DNA of 64,000 bases from Blastococcus saxobsidens (lineage in GTDB: Bacteria; Actinomycetota; Actinomycetes; Mycobacteriales; Geodermatophilaceae): NCBI RefSeq assembly GCF_002938435.1, contig NZ_POQT01000003.1, positions 1 through 64,000 of the forward strand, written 5' to 3'. The stretch's first letter is position 1; every line of letters begins with the position of its first letter. Below the pieces are notes generated by a model that was not told the origin of the DNA, ran no database searches, and saw only the letters and a program-made list of their open reading frames with translations. Positions 36,024 to 45,232 of this stretch are shown here, piece after piece. The position numbers and the translations under genes were made by a program.

Positions 36024-37379
36024 GTGGCTGACTGGTACACCACCTTCGCCAACTCCGGCTTCGGCACCACCCTCACCAAGCAGCTGGGCCTCCCGCGCCC
36101 GGCCGTGCTGCGCCGCTACGAACCCGGCCAGCCGCTGCTCCCCGGCCCCGTGGTCGTCGGCTCCGCCGGGAAGGGCCGGCTGCGCGACGCCGTCACCGCC
36201 GTCCTCCGGGACGCCGGGGTGACCGTGCAGTCCCCGGCGACGGCGGACGGCGCGACCGACGGCGAGAGGCTCGGCGCGGTGGTCCTGGACGCGACCGGGC
36301 TGGCCGGCCCCGGCGACCTGGCGAGCGCGCACGACTTCCTCGCCCCGGCGATCAAGCGGCTGCGCCCGTCGGGGCGGGTGCTCGTCCTCGCCGACCCGCC
36401 GTCGGACGCCGACTCCCCGGCCCAGGCGGCCGCCCGCCAGGCGGTGGACGGACTGGTCCGGTCCATCGCGAAGGAGCTGCGGGGCGGTGCGACGGCCAAC
36501 GCCGTCTTCGTGCCCGAGGGGGCCGAGGCGTCGCTGGCCGGCCCGCTGCGGTTCTTCCTCTCCGGCCGGTCGGCCTACGTGGACGGCCAGCTGCTCACCC
36601 TCTCGCCCGCGGACGTGCCCACGGGTGAGGACGACGACAGGCCGCTGGCCGGCAAGGTCGCCGTCGTCACCGGCGCCGCCCGGGGGATCGGCGCCTCGAT
36701 CGCCCGGGTGTTGGCCCGCGACGGCGCCCACGTGGTCGCCGTCGACATCCCGGCCGCCGGCGAGAGCCTGGCCGCGGTCGCCAACGAGATCGGCGGCACG
36801 GCCTTCCAGCTCGACATCACCGCACCCGACGCCGCCAGCCGGCTGATCGAGCACCTGCGCGAGCGGCACGGCGGGGTCGACGTCGTCGTCCACAACGCCG
36901 GGATCACCCGCGACAAGCTGCTGGTGAACATGGACGCCGCCCGCTGGAACTCGGTGATGGCGGTGAACCTGCAGGCGCAGCTGGACATCACCCAGGCGCT
37001 GCTGGACGACGCGGACGTGCTGAAGCCGGACGCGCGGATCGTCTGCGTCTCCTCGCAGTCGGGCATCGCCGGCAACCGCGGGCAGACGAACTACGCGGCG
37101 AGCAAGGCCGGCGTCATCGGCATGGTGCGCGCCTGGGCGCCGGAGTTCGCCGCGCGGAACGCGACCATCAACGCCGTCGCGCCGGGGTTCATCGTCACCG
37201 AGATGACGGCGAAGATGCCGGTCGGCACCCGGGAGATCGGGTCGCGGATCAACTCGCTGCAGCAGGGCGGCCTGCCGGTCGACGTCGCCGAGACGATCGC
37301 CTGGCTCTCCCAGCCGGGCAGCGCCGGGGTCAACGGGCAGACCGTGCGGGTCTGCGGCCAGTCGATGCTGGGCGCCTGA
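36024..37379 (+). CDS. fabG4: High-molecular-weight 3-oxoacyl reductase (FabG4-like)
   Basis: A 451-residue two-domain short-chain dehydrogenase. Residues 1-205 form a degenerate nucleotide-binding domain (VVVGSAGKGRLRDAV). Residues about 210-451 are the active domain: VAVVTGAARGIGASIARVLA binds cofactor, HNAGITRDK is the NNAG motif, and CVSSQSG with YAASK gives Ser, Tyr and Lys. Mycobacterial FabG4 prefers NADH and reduces 3-ketoacyl-CoA. The GTG at 36024 fits the conserved start; a weak AAGGGA lies upstream. The stop overlaps the next ATG by one base. Confidence 0.92.
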   Translation: MADWYTTFANSGFGTTLTKQLGLPRPAVLRRYEPGQPLLPGPVVVGSAGKGRLRDAVTAVLRDAGVTVQSPATADGATDGERLGAVVLDATGLAGPGDLASAHDFLAPAIKRLRPSGRVLVLADPPSDADSPAQAAARQAVDGLVRSIAKELRGGATANAVFVPEGAEASLAGPLRFFLSGRSAYVDGQLLTLSPADVPTGEDDDRPLAGKVAVVTGAARGIGASIARVLARDGAHVVAVDIPAAGESLAAVANEIGGTAFQLDITAPDAASRLIEHLRERHGGVDVVVHNAGITRDKLLVNMDAARWNSVMAVNLQAQLDITQALLDDADVLKPDARIVCVSSQSGIAGNRGQTNYAASKAGVIGMVRAWAPEFAARNATINAVAPGFIVTEMTAKMPVGTREIGSRINSLQQGGLPVDVAETIAWLSQPGSAGVNGQTVRVCGQSMLGA

Positions 37380-38233
37380 TGGCCACGACAGTCCTGGACC
37401 AGCCACCGAACATGGCGGCGCTGTTCGCGAAGGCCGCGCTCACCGCGCGCGGCCGTGGCGGCGACCTGCCCGACACCCGGCTGGCCCGCACCGGCGTGAC
37501 CGTCGACGGCGGCAACCTCGCCGGCTACGCCCGGGTCTGCGGGTTCCCGCTCACCGGCGCGCTGCCGGCCACCTACCCGCATGTGCTCACCTTCGGCCTG
37601 CAGATGGCGCTGATGAGCGACCGCGCGTTCCCGCTGGCCCTGCCCGGGCTGGTGCACGTGCGGAACGGGATCGACGTCGTCCGGCCGATCGGCGCGGCCG
37701 AGAGCCTGGACCTCGAGGTGTGGGCCGAGCGGTTCGCCACCCACCCCAGCGGGGCGACGGTCGACCTCTGCGCGTCGGTCACCTCCGGTGGGGAAGAGGT
37801 GTGGCGCGGGCGCTCGACGTACCTGGCCCGGGGCGCGAAGGCCCCGGCCGGCGCGCCGGAGTCCGACGTCACCGTGGACGTCGGCACCCTCGAGCGGTCC
37901 GTGGCCACCTGGCGGATCGCCGACGACGCCGGCCGCCGGTACGCCAAGGTGTCCGGTGACGTGAACCCGATCCACCTGTCGGGCCTGACGGCGAAGGCGT
38001 TCGGCTTCAAGCGGGCGATCGCGCACGGCATGTGGGTCAAGGCCCGCGTGCTGGGCGCGCTGGCCAACCGGCTGCCGGAGTCGAGCACCATCGACGTCGG
38101 CTTCCGCAAGCCGCTGTTCCTGCCCTCGACGGTCACCCTGGCCACGGCCCAGGCCGGCGGCGGGTGGGACGCAGCCGTGCGCAACGCGACGAGCGGCACC
38201 GAGCACCTGGTCGGCACGATCCGCCCGCGCTGA
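37379..38233 (+). CDS. htdX: MaoC-like dehydratase/hydratase (HtdX-like)
   Basis: A 284-residue double-hotdog protein of the HTD2/HtdX type. The N-terminal half is degenerate; the C-terminal half has RRYAKVSGDVNPIHLSGLTA and KRAIAHGMWVKAR, the hydratase motif with catalytic Asp and His. It interconverts 3-hydroxyacyl and trans-2-enoyl thioesters, and with the FabG4-like enzyme could run a short elongation or degradation module. Its ATG overlaps the FabG4 stop by one base (TGATG). Confidence 0.9.
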   Translation: MATTVLDQPPNMAALFAKAALTARGRGGDLPDTRLARTGVTVDGGNLAGYARVCGFPLTGALPATYPHVLTFGLQMALMSDRAFPLALPGLVHVRNGIDVVRPIGAAESLDLEVWAERFATHPSGATVDLCASVTSGGEEVWRGRSTYLARGAKAPAGAPESDVTVDVGTLERSVATWRIADDAGRRYAKVSGDVNPIHLSGLTAKAFGFKRAIAHGMWVKARVLGALANRLPESSTIDVGFRKPLFLPSTVTLATAQAGGGWDAAVRNATSGTEHLVGTIRPR

Positions 38234-38247
38234 GCCTGAGCCACCCG

Positions 38248-38306
38248 GGCATGGGAAGCGATACATGCGGCCTGGGCTCGGAAACGCAGGTAAAGCTTCC
38301 CATGCC
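38248..38306. repeat. Dispersed long hairpin, imperfect copy
   Basis: GGCATGGGAAGCGATACATG (start of the left arm, 38248) pairs with an arm at 38285-38306 ending AAGCTTCCCATGCC; 19 of 22 positions match. It is a decayed copy of the perfect hairpin at 58281-58341. Its right end abuts a truncated acyl-CoA dehydrogenase. Confidence 0.85.
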
Positions 38307-38509
38307 TGGAGATCCTCGGCGGCAACGGCTACACCCGCGAGCACCCGGTCGAGCGGATGGCCCGCGACGCCACGATCTGCACGATCTCCGAGGGCACCTC
38401 GGAGATCCAGCGGCTGGTCAACGCCCGGACGATCTCCGGGGTGCACGTCCGCTGGAGCGGGGCCCGGGCAGGCACGTCGCCTAGCATCGGCGGCCGGCGG
38501 GACGGTTGA
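38306..38509 (+). pseudogene. C-terminal remnant of an acyl-CoA dehydrogenase
   Basis: Frame starting at 38306 reads [20 protein letters not shown], then [20 protein letters not shown], which is the C-terminal signature of ordinary acyl-CoA dehydrogenases including the EGT(S/N)EIQ motif with the adenine-contacting segment. Reading continues to a TGA at 38507-38509. Everything upstream of these roughly 50 residues is missing and there is no start codon, so it cannot make an enzyme. The break coincides with the right end of a dispersed hairpin. It lies after the HtdX-like gene, suggesting the operon once ended with a complete dehydrogenase. Confidence 0.85.
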
Positions 38510-38525
38510 GGACGGGAGAGCGCAC

Positions 38526-39272
38526 GTGCACAGCGCCCAACCTGTCCGCGGGGACCGCTGGCGCAGCGTCGTCGGCGGGCTCGGCGAGCTGCTGGTCACC
38601 TGCGGCGCCGTCCTCCTGCTGTTCGTCGCCTACGAGCTGTACGTCACCGACCTGCTGACCGACCGCCGGCAGGACCAGCTGACCGAGCAGCTGCAGGAGG
38701 ACTGGGCGCAGCCCGGTCCCGCGCGGGACCTGCGCGAGGTGGAGATCGGGGACGCCTTCGGCGTGCTGCGCATCCCGCGGCTGGGCGAGGACTACGCCCG
38801 CGTCGTCCTCGAGGGGACGACGGAGGCCGAGCTCTCCCAGGGACCCGGGCACTACGCGGGGACGGCGATGCCCGGCGAGCAGGGCAACGTGGCGCTGGCC
38901 GGCCACCGGGTGGGCAAGGGATCGCCCTTCCTCGACCTGGACGCCATGCGGCCGGGCGACCCGATCGTCGTCGAGACGGCGGACTCCTGGTTCGTCTACC
39001 GGGTGCTGGGCGACCCGTCGAGCGGCGACCTCGAGGCCGACCCCAGCGGGATCCCCGGCCGGCAGATCGTCCGCCCCACGGCGCTGGAGGTCATCTCCCC
39101 GACGCCGAACCAGGCGGCCTCGGCGGCGCCGAGCGGCGCCTACCTGACGCTGACCACCTGCCATCCGCGGTTCTCCGCCCAGCAGCGGTTGATCGTGCAC
39201 GCACGGCTCGACGGCGCCGCCGTGCCCAAGGCAGAGTTCCCCGACGGACCGCCGGCGCTCTGGGAGGGCTGA
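38526..39272 (+). CDS. Class E sortase
   Basis: A 248-residue membrane-anchored transpeptidase that links proteins with a sorting signal to the cell wall. One transmembrane segment (about residues 18-40, LLVTCGAVLLLFVAYELYV) precedes the extracellular domain. Catalytic residues are His in VALAGHRVGKG, Cys in LTLTTCHPRFS (about residue 211) and Arg in AQQRLIVHAR. Class E enzymes of GC-rich actinobacteria recognise LAxTG. GTG start with GGGAGA upstream. No substrate with a clear LAxTG signal was found in the window. A small membrane protein follows after five bases. Confidence 0.92.
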   Translation: MHSAQPVRGDRWRSVVGGLGELLVTCGAVLLLFVAYELYVTDLLTDRRQDQLTEQLQEDWAQPGPARDLREVEIGDAFGVLRIPRLGEDYARVVLEGTTEAELSQGPGHYAGTAMPGEQGNVALAGHRVGKGSPFLDLDAMRPGDPIVVETADSWFVYRVLGDPSSGDLEADPSGIPGRQIVRPTALEVISPTPNQAASAAPSGAYLTLTTCHPRFSAQQRLIVHARLDGAAVPKAEFPDGPPALWEG

Positions 39273-39277
39273 GGACG

Positions 39278-39436
39278 ATGTACGGCTGGATCTGGCGGCA
39301 CCTGCCCGGTGGCACGGGGCTGAAGGCGGTGCAGGCGCTGGTCCTGCTGCTCGCCGTCTGCGCGCTGCTGCTGTTCGTCGTCTTCCCCTGGGTGGAGCCG
39401 CGGCTGCCGTTCAACGACGTCACCGTGGGCGGCTGA
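39278..39436 (+). CDS. Small single-pass membrane protein next to sortase
   Basis: A 52-residue protein beginning MYGWIWRHLPGGTGLKAV, with one hydrophobic helix (about residues 18-38, ALVLLLAVCALLLFVVFPW) and a short outside tail ending NDVTVGG. GAGG lies just before the ATG at 39278, five bases after the sortase stop, so the two should be co-transcribed. Similar tiny membrane proteins accompany class E sortase genes in other actinobacteria; the function is unknown. Confidence 0.8.
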   Translation: MYGWIWRHLPGGTGLKAVQALVLLLAVCALLLFVVFPWVEPRLPFNDVTVGG

Positions 39437-39566
39437 GGGCCCCCTCCGGCCGGAAGGTCTCGTCCCGGCAACGATCGCCGCAGCGCACCGTTTGGGGGTG
39501 CGGACCTGCGCCGACGGGTCCAGGGTCGGGGGAGGACGACGTCTCCTCAAGACCCCGGAGGTCCCC

Positions 39567-41099
39567 GTGCGCTCTCCTCGACTGCTCGCCCTCGCCGCTG
39601 CCGGCGGACTCCTGCTGACCGCCTGCGGAGGGGGCGGGGAGAGCGTGGACACCGGAGGCGGTGGCGGCGGTGGCGGCGGGGACAACGTCCTGGTCGCGGC
39701 GGTCAGCGCCCAGCCCGACCAGTTCGACCCGCACGTCACCAGCGCCTACCCGAGCTTCCAGGTGCTGGAGAACGTCTACGACACCCTCGCCGTCCCGGAC
39801 GCCGAGGACCTGACGATGCAGCCGAGCCTGGCCGAGTCGTGGGAGACCAGCGAGGACGGGCTGACCTGGACGTTCACCCTGCGCGAGGGCGTCACGTTCC
39901 ACGACGGCAGCGAGTTCGACGCCGCCGACGTCGTCTACTCCTACAACCGGATCATCGACGAGGAGCTCAACAACGCCTACCGGTTCGCGACGGTCACGAA
40001 CGTGGAGGCCGTCGACCCGCAGACCGTCGAGATCACCGTCAGCCAGCCGACGCCGAACCTGCCGGCCCTGATCGGCGGCTTCAAGGGCATGGCGATCCTG
40101 CCCGAGGGCGCGGCCGAGGAGTACGACCTCACCACCGAGGCCGTCGGCACCGGGCCGTTCACGTTGGAGAGCTCCGACGCCAGCCGCACCGAGCTGGCCG
40201 CCTACGAGGACTACTGGGGCGGCGCGCCGAGCATCGACGGCGTCGAGTTCCGCTACATCACCGAGCCCGCGGCGGCGCTGACCGCGCTGCAGAACGGCGA
40301 GGTGCAGTGGACCGACAACGTGCCCCCGCAGCAGATCGAGTCGCTGGAGGGTGACGACGCCGTCGAGCTGGCCACCACGCCCAGCGTCGACTACTGGTAC
40401 ATGAGCATGAACTACGCGCGGGAGCCGTTCGGCAACCCGCAGGTGCGCCAGGCGATCGCGACGGCGATCGACCGGGCCGCGGTCACCGAGGCGGCCCGGT
40501 TCGGGGCGGCCCAGCCCAACCAGACGGCCATCCCCGAGGACAGCTTCTACTACTACGACTACGCGCCGTACGACGCGAACGCCCAGGAGGCGCAGTCGCT
40601 GATCCAGCAGGCCGGCGTGCAGACGCCGCTCACCATGGGCCTGATGGTCACCGACGAGTTCCCGGAGACCGTCACCGCGGCCCAGGTGATCGCCAGCCAG
40701 CTGGAGCCCATCGGCATCACCGTCGACGTCCAGACGGTGGACTTCGCGACCTGGCTGGACCGGCAGGCGCAGGGCGACTTCGACGCCTTCCTGCTCGGCT
40801 GGCTGGGCAACATCGACCCGTTCGACTTCTACCACGCGCAGCACATCACCGACGGGTCCAGCAACTACCAGGGCTACAGCAACCCCGAGGTCGACCGGCT
40901 GCTCGACTCCGCCGCCACGGAGACCGACGAGGACGCCCGCAAGGACCTCTACGACCAGGCGGCGAAGCTGATCGTCGACGACGTCTCCTACCTGTACCTG
41001 TACAACCCCGACGTCGTGCAGGCCTGGGCGCCGGGGCTGTCCGGGTACGAGATCCGCGCCGACAAGGCGATCAACTTCGAAGGCGTGGAGCTGCCCTGA
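39567..41099 (+). CDS. Peptide/oligopeptide-type ABC transporter substrate-binding lipoprotein
   Basis: A 510-residue SBP_bac_5 family lipoprotein. A signal peptide ends in lipobox LLLTAC, and a Gly-rich linker follows the cysteine. The body has LAESWETSEDGLTWTFTLRE and VTFHDGSEFDAADVVYSYNR, the family hallmark, and later YMSMNYAREPFGNPQVRQA. It binds ligand outside the membrane and delivers it to the permeases encoded next. GTG at 39567 has GGAGG five nucleotides upstream. Ligand could be peptides, opines or nickel complexes. First gene of a five-gene operon. Confidence 0.94.
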   Translation: MRSPRLLALAAAGGLLLTACGGGGESVDTGGGGGGGGGDNVLVAAVSAQPDQFDPHVTSAYPSFQVLENVYDTLAVPDAEDLTMQPSLAESWETSEDGLTWTFTLREGVTFHDGSEFDAADVVYSYNRIIDEELNNAYRFATVTNVEAVDPQTVEITVSQPTPNLPALIGGFKGMAILPEGAAEEYDLTTEAVGTGPFTLESSDASRTELAAYEDYWGGAPSIDGVEFRYITEPAAALTALQNGEVQWTDNVPPQQIESLEGDDAVELATTPSVDYWYMSMNYAREPFGNPQVRQAIATAIDRAAVTEAARFGAAQPNQTAIPEDSFYYYDYAPYDANAQEAQSLIQQAGVQTPLTMGLMVTDEFPETVTAAQVIASQLEPIGITVDVQTVDFATWLDRQAQGDFDAFLLGWLGNIDPFDFYHAQHITDGSSNYQGYSNPEVDRLLDSAATETDEDARKDLYDQAAKLIVDDVSYLYLYNPDVVQAWAPGLSGYEIRADKAINFEGVELP

Positions 41100-42037
41100 C
41101 CGGCTACCTGCTCCGGCGGGTCGGCCAGTCCGCGGTCGTCCTCGCCGGGGTGAGCGTCATCGTGTTCGCGCTGGTGCACCTCGTGCCGGGCGATCCGGTG
41201 CGGCTCGCGCTGGGCACGCGGTTCTCCCAGGAGAGCTACGACGCCCTGCGCGAGCGCTCGGGCCTGGACCAGCCGCTCCTCGAGCAGTTCTTCGGCTGGG
41301 CCGGGCGCGCGCTGAGCGGTGACCTCGGGGTGAGCTTCCGCAGCGGGGAGACGGTGACCTCGCAGATCGCCGAGCGGCTGCCGGCCACGCTCACGCTGGC
41401 GCTGGCCTCGATCCTGGTGGCGCTGGTGATCGCGATCCCGCTGGGCACGATCTCGGCGCTGCGACCCCGCTCGATCATCGACCGCATCGCCACCGTGATC
41501 AGCCAGTTCGGCATCTCGGTGCCCGACTTCTGGATGGGCATCGTGCTCATCCTGGTCTTCGCCGGGACGCTGGGCTGGCTCCCGTCGGGCGGCTACGTGC
41601 CGATCAGCGAGGACCCGGGCGCCTGGCTCCAGCGTCTGCTGATGCCGGCGCTGGTCACCGGTGTCGTGTCCGGCTCGGTCATCACCCGGTTCGTCCGCTC
41701 CAGCGTGCTGGAGGCCCTGGGCTCCGACCACGTCCGGACGGCGCAGGCGAAGGGGCTCCCGACGCGACAGGTGTTCACCTGGCACGTGCTCCGCAACGCC
41801 CTGCTCCCGCTGGTCACCGTCACCGGTGTGCAGCTGGCCTACCTGCTGTCGGGCGTCGTCGTCGTGGAGATCGTGTTCTCCTGGCCCGGCCTCGGGCAGC
41901 TGGCGCTGCAGGCGGTGCAGGCCCGCGACTACCCGGTGCTGCAGGGCGCGATCCTGCTGTTCGCGCTGGTCTTCCTGGTGATCAACCTGGTCGTCGACCT
42001 GCTCTACACCGCCATCGACCCACGGATCCGGCGATGA
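41096..42037 (+). CDS. ABC transporter permease, DppB type (CTG start)
   Basis: A membrane permease of about 313 residues. The N-terminus reads LTGYLLRRVGQSAVVLAGVS, typical of DppB/OppB, and the coupling motif RTAQAKGLPTRQVFTWHVLR contacts the ATPases. The conserved start corresponds to a CTG at 41096, which overlaps the upstream TGA as CTGA and has GGAG five nucleotides before it. The next usable codon in frame is GTG 41150, which would delete half of the first membrane helix. CTG initiation is therefore likely. Its stop overlaps the next gene as ATGA. Confidence 0.88.
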   Translation: MTGYLLRRVGQSAVVLAGVSVIVFALVHLVPGDPVRLALGTRFSQESYDALRERSGLDQPLLEQFFGWAGRALSGDLGVSFRSGETVTSQIAERLPATLTLALASILVALVIAIPLGTISALRPRSIIDRIATVISQFGISVPDFWMGIVLILVFAGTLGWLPSGGYVPISEDPGAWLQRLLMPALVTGVVSGSVITRFVRSSVLEALGSDHVRTAQAKGLPTRQVFTWHVLRNALLPLVTVTGVQLAYLLSGVVVVEIVFSWPGLGQLALQAVQARDYPVLQGAILLFALVFLVINLVVDLLYTAIDPRIRR

Positions 42038-42990
42038 CCGGCCAGCCGCTGCCCCCGCCCGACGCGCCGATCGCCGGCCAGGGCGACGCGAAGGGGACGT
42101 CCCCGGGGCCGACGACGCTGCGCCCGGCCCGCCCCCGCTGGCGGGAGACGCTCGGCCTGCTGGCCCGCAACCCGACGGCGGCCGTGGCCTCGGTGGTGCT
42201 GCTGCTGATCGTCGTCCTGGCGGTCTTCGACGACACGTTCGCCCCGGAGGGCGCCAACGAGATCTCGGTGACCGACCGGCTGCAGTCGCCGAGCTGGTCC
42301 CACCCGTTCGGCACCGACGACCTCGGCCGCGACATCCTCAGCCGGGTGATCCTCGGCGCCTCGGTGTCGCTGAAGGTCGGGTTCCTCGCCGTAGGTTTCG
42401 CGCTGGTGGCCGGCACCCTCATCGGCCTGCTCGCCGGCTACTACGGCAGGTGGGTCGACGACGTGCTCATGCGGGTCATGGACATGCTGTTCGCCTTCCC
42501 CGCGGTGCTGCTGGCGATCGCCGTCCTCGCCGTCCGCGGGCCCGGCTCGGGCAACACCGCGCTGGCGATCGGCATCGTCTACACGCCGATCTTCGCCCGG
42601 GTCACCCGCGCCAGCGTGCTGGGCGTGCGCGAGGAGGTGTACGTGCGGGCGTCCCGGTCGGTCGGCGCCTCGGACTGGCGGATCCTGACCCGCCACATCC
42701 TGCCGAACGCCGCCCCGCCGATCATCGTGCAGACCTCGATCAGCCTGGCCTTCGCCGTGCTCGCCGAGGCGGCGCTGTCCTTCCTCGGGCTGGGCACCCA
42801 GCCGCCCAACCCGTCGTGGGGGCTGATGCTCGCCGAGGGGCGCGGGTACATCGAGCTGGCCTGGTGGCTGGCGTTCTTCCCCGGGATGGCGATCTTCCTG
42901 ACCGTGCTCTGCTTCAACCTGCTCGGCGACGGCCTGCGCGACGCGCTCGACCCGCGGCAGCGGACGCTGATGGCCGGGGGCGGGCGATGA
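42034..42990 (+). CDS. ABC transporter permease, DppC type
   Basis: A 318-residue permease with a long cytoplasmic N-terminus rich in proline, then TM1 (TAAVASVVLLLIVVLAVF) and the family segment HPFGTDDLGRDILSRVI. The EAA coupling loop is EEVYVRASRSVGASDWRILT, followed by PNAAPPIIVQ. It pairs with the upstream DppB-like permease. Four-base overlaps at both ends (42034-42037 and 42987-42990) show tight translational coupling through the operon. Confidence 0.94.
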   Translation: MTGQPLPPPDAPIAGQGDAKGTSPGPTTLRPARPRWRETLGLLARNPTAAVASVVLLLIVVLAVFDDTFAPEGANEISVTDRLQSPSWSHPFGTDDLGRDILSRVILGASVSLKVGFLAVGFALVAGTLIGLLAGYYGRWVDDVLMRVMDMLFAFPAVLLAIAVLAVRGPGSGNTALAIGIVYTPIFARVTRASVLGVREEVYVRASRSVGASDWRILTRHILPNAAPPIIVQTSISLAFAVLAEAALSFLGLGTQPPNPSWGLMLAEGRGYIELAWWLAFFPGMAIFLTVLCFNLLGDGLRDALDPRQRTLMAGGGR

Positions 42991-43991
42991 GCGGACAGGT
43001 GCTGGAGGTGGAGGACCTGCGGGTGCGGCTGCGCACCCCGCGCGGCCCGGCCGACGTCGTCAACGGGCTCTCCTACACCGTCGGCCCCGGCGAGACGGTG
43101 GCCGTGGTGGGGGAGTCCGGCAGCGGGAAGAGCGTCTCGGTGCTCGCGCTGCTGGGCCTGCTGCCCGCGCGGGTGGCGACGGTGACCGGCCGGGCGGTGC
43201 TGCAGGGCGAGGACCTGCTGACCATGAAGCCCGAGCGGCTGCGGCAGGTGCGCGGCCCCGGCGCCGGCATGGTGTTCCAGGACCCGATGACGTCGCTGAA
43301 CCCGGTGCTCACCGTCGGCCGGCAGCTCGTCGAGGGCATCCGGGCGCACGGCGACGTCTCGAAGGCCGCCGCCCGCCGGCGGGCCGCGGACCTGCTGGGC
43401 GAGGTCGGCCTGCCGGACCCGGAGCGGGCGCTGGACCGGTACCCGCACGAGCTCTCCGGCGGCATGCGGCAGCGGGTGGTCATCGCGATCGCGCTGAGCA
43501 ACTCGCCGGCGCTGCTGATCGCCGACGAGGCGACGACGGCGCTGGACGTGACGGTGCAGGCGCAGATCATCGACCTGATCGAGGGTCTGCAGGCCGACCG
43601 CGGCACCGGGGTCATCTGGATCACCCACGACCTGGGCGTCGTCGCGGGCATCGCCGACCGGGTGCTGGTCATGTACGGCGGCCGGTGCGTGGAGGACGGC
43701 ACGGTCGACGACGTCCTGGAGCGGCCGGCCCACCCCTACACCCGCGGGCTGCTCGGGGCGCTGCCCGACCTCGCCCAGCCGGCGGTCGACGGCGTGGTCC
43801 CTGACCTCGCCACCGTGCCCGGCACCCCGCCGGCGCCCACCGACCTGCCGGAGGGGTGCGTGTTCTGGCCGCGCTGCCCGGTGCGCGGGGACGCGCGCTG
43901 CGAGCACGAGCAGCCGCCGCTGGTGCAGATCGGCAGCGGTCCCGGGCTGCCGCACCGGGCGGCGACGTGGTGCACGGAGGAGGCGCCGTGA
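42987..43991 (+). CDS. ABC transporter ATP-binding protein, DppD type
   Basis: A 334-residue ATPase. Walker A is GESGSGKS, the Q-loop lies in [13 protein letters not shown], the signature is LSGGMRQR, Walker B is LLIADEAT, and the switch histidine is in WITHDLGVV. The C-terminal oligopeptide-transporter extension has four cysteines ([16 protein letters not shown], then TWC), which in relatives bind an iron-sulfur cluster. It should pair with the second ATPase encoded 94 bp downstream. Confidence 0.94.
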   Translation: MSGQVLEVEDLRVRLRTPRGPADVVNGLSYTVGPGETVAVVGESGSGKSVSVLALLGLLPARVATVTGRAVLQGEDLLTMKPERLRQVRGPGAGMVFQDPMTSLNPVLTVGRQLVEGIRAHGDVSKAAARRRAADLLGEVGLPDPERALDRYPHELSGGMRQRVVIAIALSNSPALLIADEATTALDVTVQAQIIDLIEGLQADRGTGVIWITHDLGVVAGIADRVLVMYGGRCVEDGTVDDVLERPAHPYTRGLLGALPDLAQPAVDGVVPDLATVPGTPPAPTDLPEGCVFWPRCPVRGDARCEHEQPPLVQIGSGPGLPHRAATWCTEEAP

Positions 43992-44085
43992 GAGCGACGG
44001 GCGAGCGAGCATCGCCACAGGCTGGGGGCACCTCCCGCTTGCGGGGGACAGCGACCGAGGAGCGGAACGAGCCCGGAGCCGAACA

Positions 44086-45144
44086 GTGAACGCCGTGACC
44101 GCCGTGGACGCGAGCGACGTGCTGGTGAGCGTGCGCGGCCTCGAGGTGCACTTCCCGGTGCGCGGCGAGGGCATCCGCAAGAAGGGCGCCGGCGTGCTGC
44201 GCGCCGTCGACGGCGTGGACCTGGACATCCTGCGCGGCGAGACGCTGGGCCTGGTGGGGGAGTCCGGGTGCGGGAAGTCGACGCTCGGCAACGCCGTCCT
44301 CCGGCTGATCCCCCCGACCGGCGGCAGCATCGACTTCGCCGGCACCGACGTCACCTCGGTGGGCGGGAAGGGCCTGCGCGAGCTGCGCCGCCGGGCGGGG
44401 ATGGTGTTCCAGGACCCGTTCGCCTCCCTGGATCCGCGGCGCACGGTCGCGCAGACGGTCAGCGAGCCGCTGGAGGTGCACGGGCTGCGCTCGGGGAAGA
44501 GGGAGCGGGCCGCCCGGGTGGGGGAGCTGCTCGAACTCGTCGGCCTGGACCCGGCCGTGGCCGGGCGCTATCCGCACGAGTTCTCCGGCGGGCAGCGGCA
44601 GCGCGTCGGCATCGCGCGGGCGCTGGCCGGCGAGCCGGACTTCCTGGTCTGCGACGAGGCCATCGCCTCCCTCGACGTGAGCGTGCAGGCCCAGGTGCTC
44701 AACCTGCTGCGCCGCCTGCAGAAGCAGCTCGGGCTCACGCTGCTGTTCATCTCGCACGACCTGTCGGCGGTGCGGCACATCTCCGACCGGATCGCGGTCA
44801 TGTACCTCGGCCGGATCGTGGAGATCGGGCCGGCGTCGGCGGTGGGCTCGGACCCGCAGATGCCCTACACGCAGGCGCTGCTGTCGGCGGTGCCGGTGCC
44901 GCACCCGGCCCTGGAGCGCCAGCGGCAGCGGGTCGTGCTGCGCGGCGACGTCCCCTCGCCGGCCGCCGTCCCCTCGGGCTGCCGGTTCCGCACCCGCTGC
45001 CCGTACGTGTTCGAGCCGTGCGACGACGTCGACCCCGCGCTGCAGCCGGCCGGGGCACCCGGTCAGCTGGCGGCCTGCCACCTGCACGGCGTCGTCGGCA
45101 CCCCGGTCGAGCGCACCCCCGAGGGCGTTCCCGCCGAGCCCTGA
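44086..45144 (+). CDS. ABC transporter ATP-binding protein, DppF type
   Basis: A 352-residue ATPase. Walker A is GESGCGKS, Q-loop [14 protein letters not shown], signature FSGGQRQR, Walker B FLVCDEAI and switch region ISHDLSAV. The C-terminal extension [15 protein letters not shown], with AACHLHG, holds the cysteine cluster of the family. The GTG at 44086 has GGAG upstream. It is the only gene of the transporter separated by a real gap: 43992-44085 holds a CCCGC-TTG-CGGGG hairpin and no gene. It ends at a strong bidirectional terminator. Confidence 0.93.
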   Translation: MNAVTAVDASDVLVSVRGLEVHFPVRGEGIRKKGAGVLRAVDGVDLDILRGETLGLVGESGCGKSTLGNAVLRLIPPTGGSIDFAGTDVTSVGGKGLRELRRRAGMVFQDPFASLDPRRTVAQTVSEPLEVHGLRSGKRERAARVGELLELVGLDPAVAGRYPHEFSGGQRQRVGIARALAGEPDFLVCDEAIASLDVSVQAQVLNLLRRLQKQLGLTLLFISHDLSAVRHISDRIAVMYLGRIVEIGPASAVGSDPQMPYTQALLSAVPVPHPALERQRQRVVLRGDVPSPAAVPSGCRFRTRCPYVFEPCDDVDPALQPAGAPGQLAACHLHGVVGTPVERTPEGVPAEP

Positions 45145-45155
45145 CGCCCGCCCCT

Positions 45156-45231
45156 CCCGCGATCATCGAGTTGTGCTCGCCGACACGCGCCGACGCGCCG
45201 GCCGCGGCGGCAACGACTCGATGATCGCGGG
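45156..45231. terminator. Bidirectional terminator between convergent genes
   Basis: CCCGCGATCATCGAGT (45156-45171) pairs perfectly over 16 bp with 45216-45231. The 44-nt loop contains further GC-rich stems. It lies between the transporter ATPase stop (45144) and the MFS stop (45233). Confidence 0.8.
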
Positions 45232-45232
45232 G

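Noticed and set aside
38265-38525. N-terminal extension of the sortase into the upstream region
   Set aside because: The extension overlaps the dehydrogenase remnant in another frame, and GTG 38526 with GGGAGA gives a normal class E sortase N-terminus.
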